Below, in pieces: positions 1 to 10,388 of a stretch of 64,000 bases of DNA. The translations under genes were made by a program, and so were the position numbers. Numbering within the stretch: position 1 is the stretch's first letter; the number at the start of each line of letters is the position of its first letter. The notes under the pieces were generated by a model. That model was not told where the DNA came from. It worked only from the letters and a program-made list of their open reading frames with translations, and ran no database searches. The DNA is taken from NCBI RefSeq assembly GCF_017876155.1, contig NZ_JAGINP010000001.1:248001-312000 (forward strand), read 5' to 3'. The stretch comes from Azospirillum rugosum (GTDB lineage Bacteria > Pseudomonadota > Alphaproteobacteria > Azospirillales > Azospirillaceae).

Positions 1-588
1 CGGAACGTTGGTGTAGATCAGGCAGTTGTGGTTGATCAGCTCCTCCGGGGTCGCCGGGGTGCCATGCTTTTCCAGATAAGCCGGGCTGGCGCAGACGACA
101 CGGCGGGCGGGGGCGAGGCGCTTGGCGATCAGGGAGCTGTCGCGCAGCCGCCCGATGCGCACCGCGAGGTCGTAGCCCTCGTCGATCAGGTCCACATAGC
201 GGTCGTTCACGTCCATCTCGATCTCGATGGACGTGTAGCGCGCCAGGAACTCCGCGATGGCCGGGGCGAGGTGCTGCATGCCGAAGGACACCGGGGCGTT
301 GATCCGCAGCCGCCCCCGTGGGGCGGCGTGCAGGTCGGCCACGGCCTGCTCCGCCTCCTCCAGGTCGGTCAGGATGCGGGAGCAGCGCTCGTAATAGGCC
401 TGCCCGACCTCCGTCAGGCTCAGCTTGCGCGTCGTGCGGTTCAGCAGCCGCGCGCCGAGCCGGTTCTCCAGCTCCGCGATGCGGCGGGAAACCACGGACT
501 TGGACAGGTTCAGGCGCTCCGCGGCGGCCGTGAAGCTCCGGGTGTCCACCACCTTGATGAAGGCGAGCATGTCGTCGAGGCGATCCAT
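1..588 (-). CDS. LysR-family transcriptional regulator (3' part cut by window edge)
   Basis: The reading frame runs leftwards from ATG at 588 to the first base of the window without a stop, giving 196 residues. The N-terminus ([20 protein letters not shown]) is a typical LysR winged-helix start. It is followed by the recognition helix around residues 28-45 ([20 protein letters not shown]) and the beginning of the periplasmic-binding-like effector domain (about 90 onwards). The gene is divergent from wrbA across 122 bp, so it probably regulates wrbA and itself. The C-terminal third of the protein is missing only because the window ends. Confidence 0.94.
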   Translation of the reverse strand, partial: MDRLDDMLAFIKVVDTRSFTAAAERLNLSKSVVSRRIAELENRLGARLLNRTTRKLSLTEVGQAYYERCSRILTDLEEAEQAVADLHAAPRGRLRINAPVSFGMQHLAPAIAEFLARYTSIEIEMDVNDRYVDLIDEGYDLAVRIGRLRDSSLIAKRLAPARRVVCASPAYLEKHGTPATPEELINHNCLIYTNVP

Positions 589-591
589 GCT

Positions 592-614
592 ATTGTTGTA
601 CACCCACGAACAAT
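592..614. promoter_or_regulatory. Probable LysR operator (T-N11-A palindrome)
   Basis: A perfect inverted repeat ATTGTT / AACAAT (592-597 and 609-614) with an 11-bp spacer. It has the classic LysR T-N11-A form (T597 and A609) and starts 4 bp upstream of the lysR start codon. The position fits autorepression plus control of the divergent wrbA gene. No binding evidence can come from sequence alone. Confidence 0.6.
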
Positions 615-710
615 GAAGTTCCAGCGCGCCGGATTTGCGGGGAGCCGACAACGCGTTATGTCTGTTGGCACCAGCACATCCAACCGCATGGAACGACAGG
701 GAGTTCGGAC

Positions 711-1313
711 ATGGCCAAGGTTCTGGTCCTCTACTACAGCAGCTACGGGCATATCTCGACGATGGCGCAGGCGGCTGCGGAGGGGGCGCGCTCCGTTCCC
801 GGCACCGAGGTGACCGTCAAGCGCGTGCCGGAGCTGGTGCCGGAAGACGTCCGGCAGAAGGCGCACTTCAAGGAAGAGCCGAACATTCCGATCGCCGACC
901 CCAACGAACTGGCGAATTACGACGCGATCATCTTCGGCGTGCCGACCCGCTTCGGCAACATGCCCGGCCAGATGAAGAACTTCCTGGACCAGACCGGCGG
1001 CCTGTGGATGAAGGGCGCTCTGGTCGGCAAGGTCGGCAGCGTCTTCTCCTCCTCCGCGACGCAGCACGGCGGGCAGGAGAGCACGATTCTCACCACCCAC
1101 ACCGTCCTGCTGCACCAGGGCATGGTCATCGTCGGGCTGCCCTACAGCTTCCAGGGCCAGATGGGCGTGGACGAGGTGATGGGCAACAGCCCCTACGGTG
1201 CCAGCACCATCGCGGGCGGCGACGGTTCCCGCCAGCCGAGCGCGGTCGAACTGGACGGCGCCCGCTTCCAGGGCAAGCACGTCGCGGAGATCGCGACGAA
1301 GCTGCACGGTTGA
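711..1313 (+). CDS. wrbA: NAD(P)H:quinone oxidoreductase WrbA
   Basis: A 200-residue flavodoxin-fold protein of usual WrbA length. The N-terminal FMN-phosphate loop is visible ([14 protein letters not shown], about residues 5-18), followed by the WrbA-type segment [20 protein letters not shown] and the [10 protein letters not shown] flavin-contact region. The family reduces quinones by two electrons with FMN and NAD(P)H, which limits semiquinone and superoxide formation; it is cytosolic and tetrameric. An AGGGAG ribosome-binding site precedes ATG 711. The gene is divergent from the LysR regulator. The quinone-reductase gene at 1375 follows on the same strand after a hairpin, suggesting a quinone-stress locus. 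Confidence 0.94.
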   Translation: MAKVLVLYYSSYGHISTMAQAAAEGARSVPGTEVTVKRVPELVPEDVRQKAHFKEEPNIPIADPNELANYDAIIFGVPTRFGNMPGQMKNFLDQTGGLWMKGALVGKVGSVFSSSATQHGGQESTILTTHTVLLHQGMVIVGLPYSFQGQMGVDEVMGNSPYGASTIAGGDGSRQPSAVELDGARFQGKHVAEIATKLHG

Positions 1314-1321
1314 TCATGGTT

Positions 1322-1348
1322 CCCTCTCCCGGCCAGACCGGGAGAGGG
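1322..1348 (+). terminator. Hairpin after wrbA, possible terminator
   Basis: Perfect 11-bp inverted repeat (1322-1332 and 1338-1348) with a 5-nt loop, followed by only three T residues. It sits 8 bp after the wrbA stop. The CCCTCTCCC / GGGAGAGGG arms resemble the dispersed palindromes near 2.8 kb and 19.2 kb, so it may be a member of that repeat family serving as a weak terminator. Confidence 0.5.
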
Positions 1349-1374
1349 TTTGGATTGCATTTGGAGATTGAGCG

Positions 1375-2322
1375 ATGGGCCTGCTGATCGAAGGCCGCTG
1401 GCAAGACCAGTGGTACGACACGAAAACCACCGGCGGTGCGTTCGTGCGGCCGGAGACGCAGTTCCGGAACTGGGTGAAGGCCGACGGCTCGACGCCGTAC
1501 CGGCCCGAAGCCGGGCGCTATCACCTGTTCGTGTCGCTCGCCTGCCCTTGGGCGCACCGCACGCTGATCGTCCGCGCGCTGAAGGGGCTGACGGAGGTCA
1601 TCGGCGTCAGCGTCGTCGACCCGCTGATGCGCGAGGAAGGCTGGACCTTTCCGGAGCCCGACCCCATCACCGGATCCACCCGCCTCTACGAGGTCTACGC
1701 AAAGGCCAAGCCCGACTACACCGGGCGCGTTACGGTCCCGGTGTTGTGGGACAAAAAGACCGGCGCGATCGTGAACAACGAGTCGGCCGAGATCATCCGG
1801 ATGCTCAACCGCGAGTTCGACGCGTTCGGCGACCCGTCCGTCGACCTCTACCCCGCCGACCTCGCCGGTGCGATCGACGAGCTGAACGCCTTCGTCTACG
1901 ACCGGATCAACAACGGCGTCTACAAGGCCGGCTTTGCCACCAGCCAGGAGAAGTACGAGCAGGCCTTCGACGCCCTGTTCGCCGCCCTGGACGAGCTGGA
2001 CGCGCGGCTCTCCAACCAGCGCTATTTGTTCGGCAAGCGGCCGACCGAGGCGGACTGGCGCCTGTTCACCACGCTGGTTCGCTTCGACGCCGTCTATGTC
2101 GGGCACTTCAAGTGCAACCTGCGGCGCATCGCCGACTACCCGAACCTGTCGGGCTACCTGCGCGACCTCTACCAAGTGCCGGGCATCGCGGAGACGGTGA
2201 ATTTCGCGCACATCAAGCGGCACTATTACGCGAGCCACACCATGATCAACCCGACCGGTGTCGTGCCGAAGGGGCCGGCGCTGGATCTCGACGCGCCGCA
2301 TGACCGGGCGCGGCTGGGATAA
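1375..2322 (+). CDS. yqjG: Glutathionyl-hydroquinone reductase (YqjG/PcpF family GST)
   Basis: A 315-residue protein with the family's hallmark SLACPWAHRTLI (about residues 54-65), whose cysteine attacks glutathionyl-hydroquinones to release hydroquinone and form a mixed disulfide. The thioredoxin-fold N-terminal half is followed by an all-helical GST C-terminal domain (FGKRPTEADWRLFTTLVRFD near residue 220). Length is normal for the family. The ATG at 1375 follows GGAGA with good spacing. Placement next to wrbA suggests a shared role in detoxifying quinones in the cytosol. Confidence 0.92.
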   Translation: MGLLIEGRWQDQWYDTKTTGGAFVRPETQFRNWVKADGSTPYRPEAGRYHLFVSLACPWAHRTLIVRALKGLTEVIGVSVVDPLMREEGWTFPEPDPITGSTRLYEVYAKAKPDYTGRVTVPVLWDKKTGAIVNNESAEIIRMLNREFDAFGDPSVDLYPADLAGAIDELNAFVYDRINNGVYKAGFATSQEKYEQAFDALFAALDELDARLSNQRYLFGKRPTEADWRLFTTLVRFDAVYVGHFKCNLRRIADYPNLSGYLRDLYQVPGIAETVNFAHIKRHYYASHTMINPTGVVPKGPALDLDAPHDRARLG

Positions 2323-2402
2323 GGAAAAGGACATCGCGGCCCGCAACATCCTCCGCTCCCGCCGGTTGGCTTTGGCATCAGCCATTGCAAGGAGTGGAGT
2401 TC

Positions 2403-2780
2403 ATGCGAGGCATGCCTTTCGCCGTCTTGGCCTTCGGGTCGCTTCTCGCCCTGTCACCGGTGGTTTCGCCGATGGCGCTGGCGCAGCAGAGCCAGGGCCA
2501 GGGGTGGGGCGGCGCGCTCGACACACTGAACCGGGCCGTCAACCCCAACGCCAATCCTGCCGACCAGGACCGCGACCGTGATCGCGACCGACAGGTGCGC
2601 GACGACCGCCGCTACGAAGGGTCCAGCACGGACGACCGGCGCGGCCGGTCCGAATACAGCCGTTATTCCGACCGCGACCTGCAGGACCGCTACGAGCGCA
2701 TCGTGGACGAACAGCGCGAGATGCAGCGCGAACGCCGCGGCCTTGAGGATGAGATGAACCGCCGCGGCATCCGCCGGTAA
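2403..2780 (+). CDS. Small exported Asp/Arg-rich protein of unknown function
   Basis: A 125-residue protein. ATG 2403 is preferred because AAGGAG lies 8 bp upstream; an in-frame TTG at 2385 would overlap this site. Residues 1-27 form a signal peptide ending ALAQQ. The mature part is highly charged, with runs of DRDRDRDR and a C-terminal helix rich in Arg and Glu (RIVDEQREMQRERRGLEDEM) that could form a short coiled coil. No known domain is recognised. It is probably a periplasmic protein of Azospirillum-type genomes. Confidence 0.75.
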   Translation: MRGMPFAVLAFGSLLALSPVVSPMALAQQSQGQGWGGALDTLNRAVNPNANPADQDRDRDRDRQVRDDRRYEGSSTDDRRGRSEYSRYSDRDLQDRYERIVDEQREMQRERRGLEDEMNRRGIRR

Positions 2781-2828
2781 CGGGGAAATCGCCTACAGAG
2801 ACAAATATCCATCGATTGATTGCATGGA

Positions 2829-2966
2829 AAAGCCCCTCTCCCTTGAGGGGAGAGGGGGTGGGGTGAGGGTGGCGCCGGCCATGGCCGGCCGGAAATCTTA
2901 TCCGCCCTGCCAGGCGTAACGACCCCTCATCCCAACCCTTCTCCCCCAAGGGGAGAAGGGCTTTTC
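2829..2966. repeat. Intergenic palindromic repeat pair (CCCCTCTCCC family)
   Basis: Two copies of a GC-rich palindrome in opposite orientation, at about 2829-2870 and 2921-2966. Each copy has arms like CCCCTCTCCC / GGGGAGAGGG and a tail resembling GGGGTGAGGG. The outer copies can also pair with each other. Related elements occur at 19237-19476 and in shorter form at 1322. The pair lies between two convergent small genes and may act as a bidirectional terminator. Confidence 0.65.
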
Positions 2967-2980
2967 TCGGCGGGTCGCGG

Positions 2981-3358
2981 TCAGGATTTGAAGCAGCGGG
3001 CCATGTCCTGCTCAAGCCCGATGATTTCGCAGATGAAGCCGTTGGAGAACTTGAAGCGGTACGGGCCCGTCTTGCGCACGCTGATGGCGGTCTGCCCGGA
3101 TTTATCCTTGAAGGACACCCAGGCCGAGGAATCGAAATGGGTGTTCAGGCCGTTGCTGAGGCGCACGCGCCCCTGGTTGTCCTTGATGATCTGAACGCCG
3201 GTGTTGTAGGCGAGCACGTTGGGGCTGCTGGCCGTCGCCGCCAGCCCGTTGGTGCAGTTGACGCCTTCCGGCTGCACGGCCACGCACTCGTAGGGTTTCG
3301 GCTGCGAGGCCGTCAGCACCATCGCGTAGATGGCGACTTCCAGGACGTTCATCGGCAT
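2981..3358 (-). CDS. Conserved hypothetical protein, possibly exported
   Basis: A 125-residue protein with a short hydrophobic N-terminus (MNVLEVAIYAMVLTAS) and four cysteines (residues 25, 35, 108 and 122) that could form disulfides in the periplasm. The body looks beta-rich (WVSFKDKSGQTAISVRKTGP). ATG 3358 is preceded by GGGAGG at 6 bp. A second in-frame ATG lies two codons downstream. I do not recognise the family. It is convergent with the small gene ending at 2780. Confidence 0.68.
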   Translation of the reverse strand: MPMNVLEVAIYAMVLTASQPKPYECVAVQPEGVNCTNGLAATASSPNVLAYNTGVQIIKDNQGRVRLSNGLNTHFDSSAWVSFKDKSGQTAISVRKTGPYRFKFSNGFICEIIGLEQDMARCFKS

Positions 3359-3448
3359 GCGGCGCCTCCCGGACTGCCCCTGAGTTAAGACGGCAGGGTT
3401 CGTAGGCAGTCTATCGGAGGCGTGGTTACAAAAAGGATAATGTCAGGG

Positions 3449-3871
3449 TCAAGCTCTGTCTGTGGGCGGACCCGATTGTTTCGCGGACAGCGCCTTGTCG
3501 AGCTTCTGCCGCAGCGTGTCCGGCGTCAGCGGCTTCACCAGATAGCCGCTCGCCCCGAATCGGAGCGCCGACTGGATGATCTCCGACTCGCGGTGCTTGG
3601 TCAGCATGATGACCGGGGCCGATCGGCTCACCGCCCGTTCGCGGTCGCGCAAGGCCTCCACGAAGGCAAGGCCGCCCATCGGCATCATGTCGACGTCGCA
3701 GAGGATGGCGTCGAAGGACAGCCGGTCGCAGCGGGCCAGCGCCTCCGCCCCATCGGCCGCTTCGACCACGTCGCCGACACCGAGCTGGCGCAGCAGCCGG
3801 ACGGAGACGGAGCGGGTGACCACCTCGTCCTCCACGACCAGCACCGAACAGGACCCATACCCCACAGCCAC
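3449..3871 (-). CDS. CheY-like single-domain response regulator
   Basis: A 140-residue stand-alone receiver domain. Visible features are the acidic pocket (VVEDE, residues 12-16), phosphoacceptor D59 in CDVDMMPMGG (the extended D-x-x-M-x-P-M variant common in alphaproteobacteria), T91 in MLTK and the conserved Lys in YLVKPL. There is no output domain. Start is GTG 3871. It lies 37 bp downstream of the Hpt-domain gene on the same strand, so the two probably form one phosphorelay unit, with the Hpt passing phosphate to or from this receiver. No cognate kinase is in the window. Confidence 0.88.
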   Translation of the reverse strand: MAVGYGSCSVLVVEDEVVTRSVSVRLLRQLGVGDVVEAADGAEALARCDRLSFDAILCDVDMMPMGGLAFVEALRDRERAVSRSAPVIMLTKHRESEIIQSALRFGASGYLVKPLTPDTLRQKLDKALSAKQSGPPTDRA

Positions 3872-3908
3872 CCCCGTTCTCGTGAAACGAGTACCGGGGT
3901 ATGATAAA

Positions 3909-4295
3909 TCAAATGCGGGCGATCATGGAATGGACGTCGTCGAGCGCGGGGGCGATGGCCCGGGCCTGAAGGCGCGCGCGATCCGCATCGCCGCTCAGCA
4001 GGTTCTCCTCGATGGCGGAGAAGAGGCCGGCCAGCCGATGCGCCCCGGCGGTTCGGGCGGCCCCGGCCGCGGCGTGGGCGGCGAGACGGGCGCCGGGCAG
4101 GTCGTCCTGCTCCAGCCGGTCGCGCAACCGCTCGGCCAGATCCCGCTCGTTCTTCAGGAACAGGTCGTACAGCATCGTGACCGTGGGACCGAGGGTGCCG
4201 AAATTGCGGACCATCGGCTCCACGTCCAGGACCTCTGGGTCGGGGCCGGACGCCGCGGGCGCATCCAAGGGGCTGGGCGGTGGGGACGCGGGCAT
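3909..4295 (-). CDS. Histidine phosphotransfer (Hpt) domain protein
   Basis: A 128-residue, mostly helical protein. The segment LAAHAAAGAARTAGA (residues 71-85) matches the Hpt H-x-x-x-G-x-A-x-x-x-G-A motif with phosphorylatable H74. The N-terminal 20 residues are Pro/Ala-rich and probably disordered. The frame is open further upstream to 4724, but that extension is low-complexity and overlaps the divergent membrane-protein gene, so ATG 4295 is chosen; the ribosome-binding site is weak. It is the likely first gene of a two-gene phosphorelay operon with the downstream receiver. Confidence 0.77.
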   Translation of the reverse strand: MPASPPPSPLDAPAASGPDPEVLDVEPMVRNFGTLGPTVTMLYDLFLKNERDLAERLRDRLEQDDLPGARLAAHAAAGAARTAGAHRLAGLFSAIEENLLSGDADRARLQARAIAPALDDVHSMIARI

Positions 4296-4470
4296 GGTGG
4301 GCTCGCGGTTGCGACTGTAGGTGATACAGTCGAGGGGCAATATTCCACCGTCAAGGCGTCCTCCGCGCGGCGAATGGCCGCTCCCGCCGCCTTCCGCGGG
4401 CCGGCACGGAACCCTATGGTGCCCGGCCTTGTTCCTCGTCCAGATGGAACCCGCGTGGAATGTCCGACCG

Positions 4471-4797
4471 ATGACGGCCGTCCCGGATCCGCGCCACGGC
4501 GCAACGCGACCAACACCGGTGCTGGACTCCGGCGTTCGGTCGCCCGCGCTGGTGGCACGCCTCCTGGACATGCTGGGGATCGGCGCCGTCGCCGGTGGCG
4601 GGTTGGTGGGCGCCCTGCTGCTGGTCCGTTCCCCGTTCGACGGTCCCTGGCGGCTGGTGCTGGCCGTCGCCGTGGTGTTCGTCGGCATCTTCGCCGGTTT
4701 CCTGATGATCGGCTTCGCCGCCAACCTGCGCGAGCTGGAAGCCGTCCGCCGCTGCCTGGCCCTGGTGGCCCGTCGCCAACGACAGCGAGAACCCTGA
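4471..4797 (+). CDS. Small two-helix membrane protein of unknown function
   Basis: A 108-residue protein with two predicted transmembrane segments (about residues 34-52 [16 protein letters not shown] and 59-82 [23 protein letters not shown]). A basic C-terminal tail follows ([15 protein letters not shown]). ATG 4471 is chosen because it gives a compact membrane protein; ATG 4444 is a possible alternative. The stop is 4 bp before the next start codon, so it is probably co-transcribed with the flavoprotein gene. Function unknown. Confidence 0.55.
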   Translation: MTAVPDPRHGATRPTPVLDSGVRSPALVARLLDMLGIGAVAGGGLVGALLLVRSPFDGPWRLVLAVAVVFVGIFAGFLMIGFAANLRELEAVRRCLALVARRQRQREP

Positions 4798-4801
4798 GTC
4801 C

Positions 4802-5719
4802 ATGAACAACGAACGTCTCGACGCGCTGGTCGTCGGCGGAGGGCCGGCCGGCCTGACCGCGGCCATCTATCTGGCGCGCTACCGCCGTCGCTTCCTGGTG
4901 ATCGACGCGGGCGCCAGCCGGGCCTCCTGGATCCCGCTGTCGCACAACCACGCGGGCTTTCCCGACGGGGTGACCGGCAACGACCTGCTCGCCCGCATGC
5001 GCGCGCAGGCGGAGCGCTACGGATCGCGCATCCTCTCCGGCACCGTGGAGTCCGTGGAGCGGACGGCGGACGGCTACCGCGCGCGCACCGCGGACGGGCG
5101 GGAGTTCTTTGCCCGGACCGTGCTGGCCGCCACCGGGGTGATCGACCTGGAGCCGGAACTCCCCAACCTCTACCAGGCGGTGCAGCGCGGGCTGATCCGC
5201 CATTGCCCGATCTGCGACGGGTTCGAGGTGATCGATCACCGCATCGGCGTGATCGGCTACGGCACGGACGCCCTGGGGGAGGCGCTGTTCCTGCGCACCT
5301 ATTCCCGCGACATCACGCTGCTGACGCTCGGCCAGCCGATGAAGCTGGAGGAGGCGGAGGAGCGGCGCATGGCCGAGGCCGGCATCCGCGCCGTCGAGGA
5401 TCCGGTCGTGGAGGTCCATTCGGAAGGCGGGCGCATCGCCGCGCTGACCACCGCGACGGGAGAGCGGCTGGCCTTCGACACGCTCTATTCCGCGCTGGGC
5501 ACCGTGCCGCGGACGGACCCGGTGAAGGCGCTCGGCGTGCGGATCTGCCCGGACGGGCGGCTGGTCACGGACGGGCACCAGCAGACGGGGATCGAGGGCC
5601 TGTACGCCGCGGGCGACATCGTGGAGGGGCTGAACCAGATCTCCGTCGCCATGGGACAGGCGGCCATCGCCGCCACGGCGATCCACCGCCGCCTGTCGAA
5701 GGAGGACGGCGACATTTAG
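4802..5719 (+). CDS. Thioredoxin-reductase-like FAD/NAD(P)-dependent oxidoreductase
   Basis: A 305-residue class II pyridine-nucleotide disulfide oxidoreductase. It shows the FAD Rossmann motif VGGGPAG (11-17), redox-active C135-P-I-C138 in HCPICDGFE, the NAD(P)-binding segment [13 protein letters not shown] (148-160) and the C-terminal FAD motif [15 protein letters not shown]. Length matches bacterial thioredoxin reductases, but the N-terminal half ([14 protein letters not shown]) resembles the broader TrxB-like group, so the substrate may not be thioredoxin. The gene lies directly downstream of a small membrane protein gene and upstream of coxB. Confidence 0.9.
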   Translation: MNNERLDALVVGGGPAGLTAAIYLARYRRRFLVIDAGASRASWIPLSHNHAGFPDGVTGNDLLARMRAQAERYGSRILSGTVESVERTADGYRARTADGREFFARTVLAATGVIDLEPELPNLYQAVQRGLIRHCPICDGFEVIDHRIGVIGYGTDALGEALFLRTYSRDITLLTLGQPMKLEEAEERRMAEAGIRAVEDPVVEVHSEGGRIAALTTATGERLAFDTLYSALGTVPRTDPVKALGVRICPDGRLVTDGHQQTGIEGLYAAGDIVEGLNQISVAMGQAAIAATAIHRRLSKEDGDI

Positions 5720-5817
5720 CGCCCGTGAACTTTCCTCGCCGCCGGCTGTTCTGGCCTGGATGGGGCGTTCCCGGTGTGGGCGCCTCTTGCTGGCACCCTT
5801 GGGGCGAGGGAGGAACG

Positions 5818-6735
5818 ATGACGATCGGGAAAGCAACGATCGCGCAACTCTGGGCCGCCGCGTCGGTCGCGATGATGACCGCCGCGTCCGGCGCGTGGGC
5901 GCAGCAGCCGTCCGGGCCGGCGACACCGCCCGGCCAGACACCACCCGAGACACCCTTGCCGGTGATCGGCGAGCCGCATCCCTGGCAGATGTGGCACCAG
6001 ACCGCCGCCTCGCCGGTGATGGACATGATGGACTGGTTCCACCGCCTGCTGGTCTGGATCATGGTGGCGGTCTGCGTCCTGGTGCTGGCGCTGCTGGCCG
6101 TCGTGGTTCTGCGCTTCAACGAGAAGAAGAACCCGGTCCCGTCGCGCACATCGCACAACACGGTGATCGAGGTGATCTGGACCGTCGTGCCGGTGATCGT
6201 CCTGGTGGTCATCGCCGTGCCGTCCTTCAAGCTGCTGTATTTCGGCGACCATGCACGGGACGCGGAGATGACGCTGAAGATCACCGGGCGGCAGTGGTAT
6301 TGGGACTACGAGTATCCGGACCACGGCAACTTCACCTTTTCCTCCATCATGATCCCGGAGACCGACATCAAGCCCGGCCAGCGCCGGCTGCTGGAGGTCG
6401 ACAACCGGGTCGTGCTGCCGGTCGACACCAACATCCGCCTGCTGGTGACCGCGGGCGACGTCATCCATTCCTTCGGGCTTCCCGCCTTCGGGCTGAAGGA
6501 GGACGGGGTGCCCGGCCGCCTGCACGAGTCCTGGGTCCGGATCGAGCATGAGGGCGTCTATTACGGCCAGTGCTCGGAGATCTGCGGCACCAACCACGGC
6601 TACATGCCCATCGCGATCGAGGCCGTCTCGAAGGAGCGCTTCGCCGAGTGGACCGAGCAGGCGAAGCAGAAGTTCGCCAAGTCCGGCACGCCGAAGGCTC
6701 CGGCAGTGACCGAGCTGGCCGCCATTCCGCAATGA
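5818..6735 (+). CDS. coxB: Cytochrome c oxidase subunit II (aa3 type)
   Basis: A 305-residue subunit II. An N-terminal signal sequence ends near GAWAQQ, two transmembrane helices cover about residues 75-105 and 121-142, and a periplasmic cupredoxin domain follows. The CuA site is complete (YYGQCSEICGTNHGYM, with C-x3-C-x3-H and Met), as is the aromatic WYWDYEYP patch that accepts electrons from cytochrome c. GGGAGGAACG precedes ATG 5818. It is followed 45 bp later by coxA, so the two form an operon. The tail after the CuA domain is Lys/Pro/Ala-rich. Confidence 0.97.
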   Translation: MTIGKATIAQLWAAASVAMMTAASGAWAQQPSGPATPPGQTPPETPLPVIGEPHPWQMWHQTAASPVMDMMDWFHRLLVWIMVAVCVLVLALLAVVVLRFNEKKNPVPSRTSHNTVIEVIWTVVPVIVLVVIAVPSFKLLYFGDHARDAEMTLKITGRQWYWDYEYPDHGNFTFSSIMIPETDIKPGQRRLLEVDNRVVLPVDTNIRLLVTAGDVIHSFGLPAFGLKEDGVPGRLHESWVRIEHEGVYYGQCSEICGTNHGYMPIAIEAVSKERFAEWTEQAKQKFAKSGTPKAPAVTELAAIPQ

Positions 6736-8394
<1,659 letters not shown>

Positions 8395-8424
8395 TCGCAC
8401 CCCCTGCGCGCAGCCGCTATGACC

Positions 8425-8456
8425 AAGGGCCGAGCCACCGCTCGGCCCTTTGTTTT
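8425..8456 (+). terminator. Rho-independent terminator of coxBA
   Basis: Perfect 11-bp stem (8425-8435 with 8440-8450) around a CACC loop, followed by TTTGTTTT. It lies 30 bp after the coxA stop codon. Confidence 0.9.
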
Positions 8457-8681
8457 ATGTGTATTTTATGGATGCGCATAAGAGGGGCATAGGCACGTAT
8501 GTACCGTAGGGCGGAGGGTCGTTTACGTCCGGTTAAGAATCCCGGCCCTAGGAATGGCTCATCCGCGGCGATGGAATGTGGTCCGGGTGTGGTCCGGGGC
8601 ACAGCGGGAACTTTGAGAAGGCGGCATCCTGCCTTCATCGACGAACCCGACCATCAACGCCACACCATTGGAACTCGCGTC

Positions 8682-8873
8682 ATGGCCCAATCGGTATCCC
8701 GCGCCCTCAAAGCCATCAAACGCCACAACGCCCAGCCGGAACAGATCGACCACGCCATCCTCTGCGCCATCAACGTGACGCTCTGCCTCCTCTCCGGCGG
8801 CAACGACCGGGTCGCCGAGGGCTTCAACCAGGACATCGCGCTGAGCGGCCGCGCCTTCGGGCTGCGCTGCTGA
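8682..8873 (+). CDS. Small hypothetical protein
   Basis: A 63-residue protein starting at ATG 8682 (MAQSVSRALKAIKRHNAQPE). It has a basic N-terminal helix and a hydrophobic stretch ILCAINVTLCLLSGG with two cysteines. The frame is open further upstream, but the upstream part has no good start or domain. The 225 bp between the coxA terminator and this start shows nothing recognisable. It is convergent with cbpM, ending 2 bp from it. Function unknown. Confidence 0.5.
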   Translation: MAQSVSRALKAIKRHNAQPEQIDHAILCAINVTLCLLSGGNDRVAEGFNQDIALSGRAFGLRC

Positions 8874-8874
8874 C

Positions 8875-9207
8875 CTACTTCTCCTCCAGCTTCCGCAATT
8901 CCTCGCGCAGCAAGTCGCGGGACTCAGACGGAAGTTGGCCGATCGCCCCGGCCAGGACGCGCAGACGCCGCCGCAGGGCATAGACCGAATCCAGCAAAGA
9001 CAGGACGACGGGCATCGCCTCGTCGTCGAGCGCCAGGTCCTCCCGCAGGTCGCAGATCATCTCGACCCGCGCGATATCAGCCTCGCTGAACAGAAGGGCG
9101 CCGCCCTCGTGCTGCGGGCGAACCCAGTGCCGCTCCACCCACAGGGTCAGGTCGCGGGCCGTGACCCGCCGGCAGACCGTCAGAACCTCTTCCGTTCTCT
9201 GTGCCAT
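8875..9207 (-). CDS. cbpM: Chaperone-modulator protein CbpM-like (MerR-type fold)
   Basis: A 110-residue protein with the CbpM plan: a MerR-like winged-helix N-terminus (TVCRRVTARDLTLWVERHWVRP) and the segment FSEADIARVEMICDLREDLALDDEAMPVVLSLLD, then a helical C-terminus. In E. coli, CbpM binds the J domain of CbpA and inhibits its co-chaperone activity. It lies 30 bp downstream of the cbpA homologue on the same strand, the standard arrangement, so the assignment rests on both sequence and context. Confidence 0.83.
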   Translation of the reverse strand: MAQRTEEVLTVCRRVTARDLTLWVERHWVRPQHEGGALLFSEADIARVEMICDLREDLALDDEAMPVVLSLLDSVYALRRRLRVLAGAIGQLPSESRDLLREELRKLEEK

Positions 9208-9237
9208 CGCGCGGCCTCCCGCTGAACAGCGTTGCTC

Positions 9238-10164
9238 CTATGCGGACTCCATGGCCCGGCGTGGATTGTAGTCCGCCGCCCAGCCGCGCACGAACTCCTC
9301 CAGCGCCGGATCCGGCGTGTCGGGCAGCGCGATGCGCAGCGTCACGTATTGGTCGCCCCGGCTGTTCTTCTGCGGATCGGGAATGCCCTTGCCCTTCAAC
9401 CGCAGCCGCGTCCCGTTGTTGGCCCCCTTCGGCACGGTCAACATCACCGCGCCGTCGATGGTGGGCACGCGCACCTTGCCGCCGAGCACAGCCTCCGCCA
9501 GCGTCACCGGCAGGTCGAGGTGGACGTCGTCGCCCTCCCGCCGGAACCAGGCGTGCGGGGCGACGGTGACGGTGATCAGCGCGTCGCCCGGCGGACCGCC
9601 GTTGACCCCCGGCAGGCCCTTGCCCTTCAAGCGGATGGTCGCGTGGTCCTCCAGCCCGGCGGGCAGGTCGATGTCCAGCGTCTTGCCGTCGGGCATGGTG
9701 ACGCGCTGCTTCCCGCCCTTGGCGGCGTCGACGAAGTCGACGGTCAGCGCGAGGCTGAGGTTGCCGCCCTTCATGGGCATCGACGCGCCGCCGGCCGTGA
9801 AGCCGCGCGAGAAGCCCCGTCCGCCGAAAAGATCGGAGAAGATGTTCTCCAAATCGTCGGAGGCGAAGCCTTCCGCGTGGCTGTAGCGCGCGCCGCCCGG
9901 CCCCTCCGCGAAATCGCGGTAGTATTGGCGCTGCGGCCGCTCCTGCCCGGAGGCGTCGATCTCGCCGCGGTCGAAGCGCGCGCGCTTGTCCGGATCGGAC
10001 AGCAGGGAGTAGGCGGCGCTGATGTCCTTGAAGCGCTGCTCCGCCTCCTCCTTTCCGGGATTCAGGTCCGGATGGTATTTCTTCGCGAGCTTGCGATACG
10101 CCTTCCGGATGTCGTCATCGGAAGCGTTGGATGATACGCCGAGGATCTCGTAGGGATTGCTCAT
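9238..10164 (-). CDS. cbpA: Curved-DNA-binding / DnaJ-class co-chaperone CbpA
   Basis: A 308-residue DnaJ-family protein. The J domain occupies residues 1-70 ([20 protein letters not shown], with HPD in [10 protein letters not shown]). A Gly/Phe-rich linker follows ([14 protein letters not shown]), then two DnaJ C-terminal beta domains (about 130-300). The cysteine-rich zinc finger of true DnaJ is absent, which marks it as CbpA type. ATG 10164 is the natural J-domain start. It would stimulate DnaK ATPase activity. It heads an operon with cbpM and is divergent from an M48 protease gene. Confidence 0.93.
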   Translation of the reverse strand: MSNPYEILGVSSNASDDDIRKAYRKLAKKYHPDLNPGKEEAEQRFKDISAAYSLLSDPDKRARFDRGEIDASGQERPQRQYYRDFAEGPGGARYSHAEGFASDDLENIFSDLFGGRGFSRGFTAGGASMPMKGGNLSLALTVDFVDAAKGGKQRVTMPDGKTLDIDLPAGLEDHATIRLKGKGLPGVNGGPPGDALITVTVAPHAWFRREGDDVHLDLPVTLAEAVLGGKVRVPTIDGAVMLTVPKGANNGTRLRLKGKGIPDPQKNSRGDQYVTLRIALPDTPDPALEEFVRGWAADYNPRRAMESA

Positions 10165-10180
10165 GGCGGTGACCACGTCT

Positions 10181-10206
10181 AGCAACAAGGGGCCAGCGAC
10201 AAGGGG
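10181..10206. repeat. Two 12-bp direct repeats upstream of cbpA
   Basis: AGCAACAAGGGG (10181-10192) and AGCGACAAGGGG (10195-10206) are separated by 2 bp, 17 bp upstream of the cbpA start codon. Tandem near-identical 12-mers 14 bp apart could be a regulator site or leader element. No heat-shock promoter could be assigned with confidence in the 224-bp divergent region. Confidence 0.4.
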
Positions 10207-10388
10207 TTTTGAGCACGTCTGGCGTGTATGTGTTCAACGTTGCCTGCCAAATCAAGAGGGGTGGCGGTGCAGTCCGCGCAAGGGCCCTGTGCTTGTGGCG
10301 GGGGTGACGGGCGTGGTTCCAGCCACAACATGTTCTTCCGTGCCTTTTCGTCGAAGAGGTCCAGTTCACGGAATCCGGAAGGCGGTTC

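Noticed and set aside
4296..4724. N-terminal extension of the Hpt protein
   Set aside because: Low-complexity Pro/Arg/Thr-rich sequence overlapping the opposite-strand membrane-protein gene, not seen in Hpt proteins.
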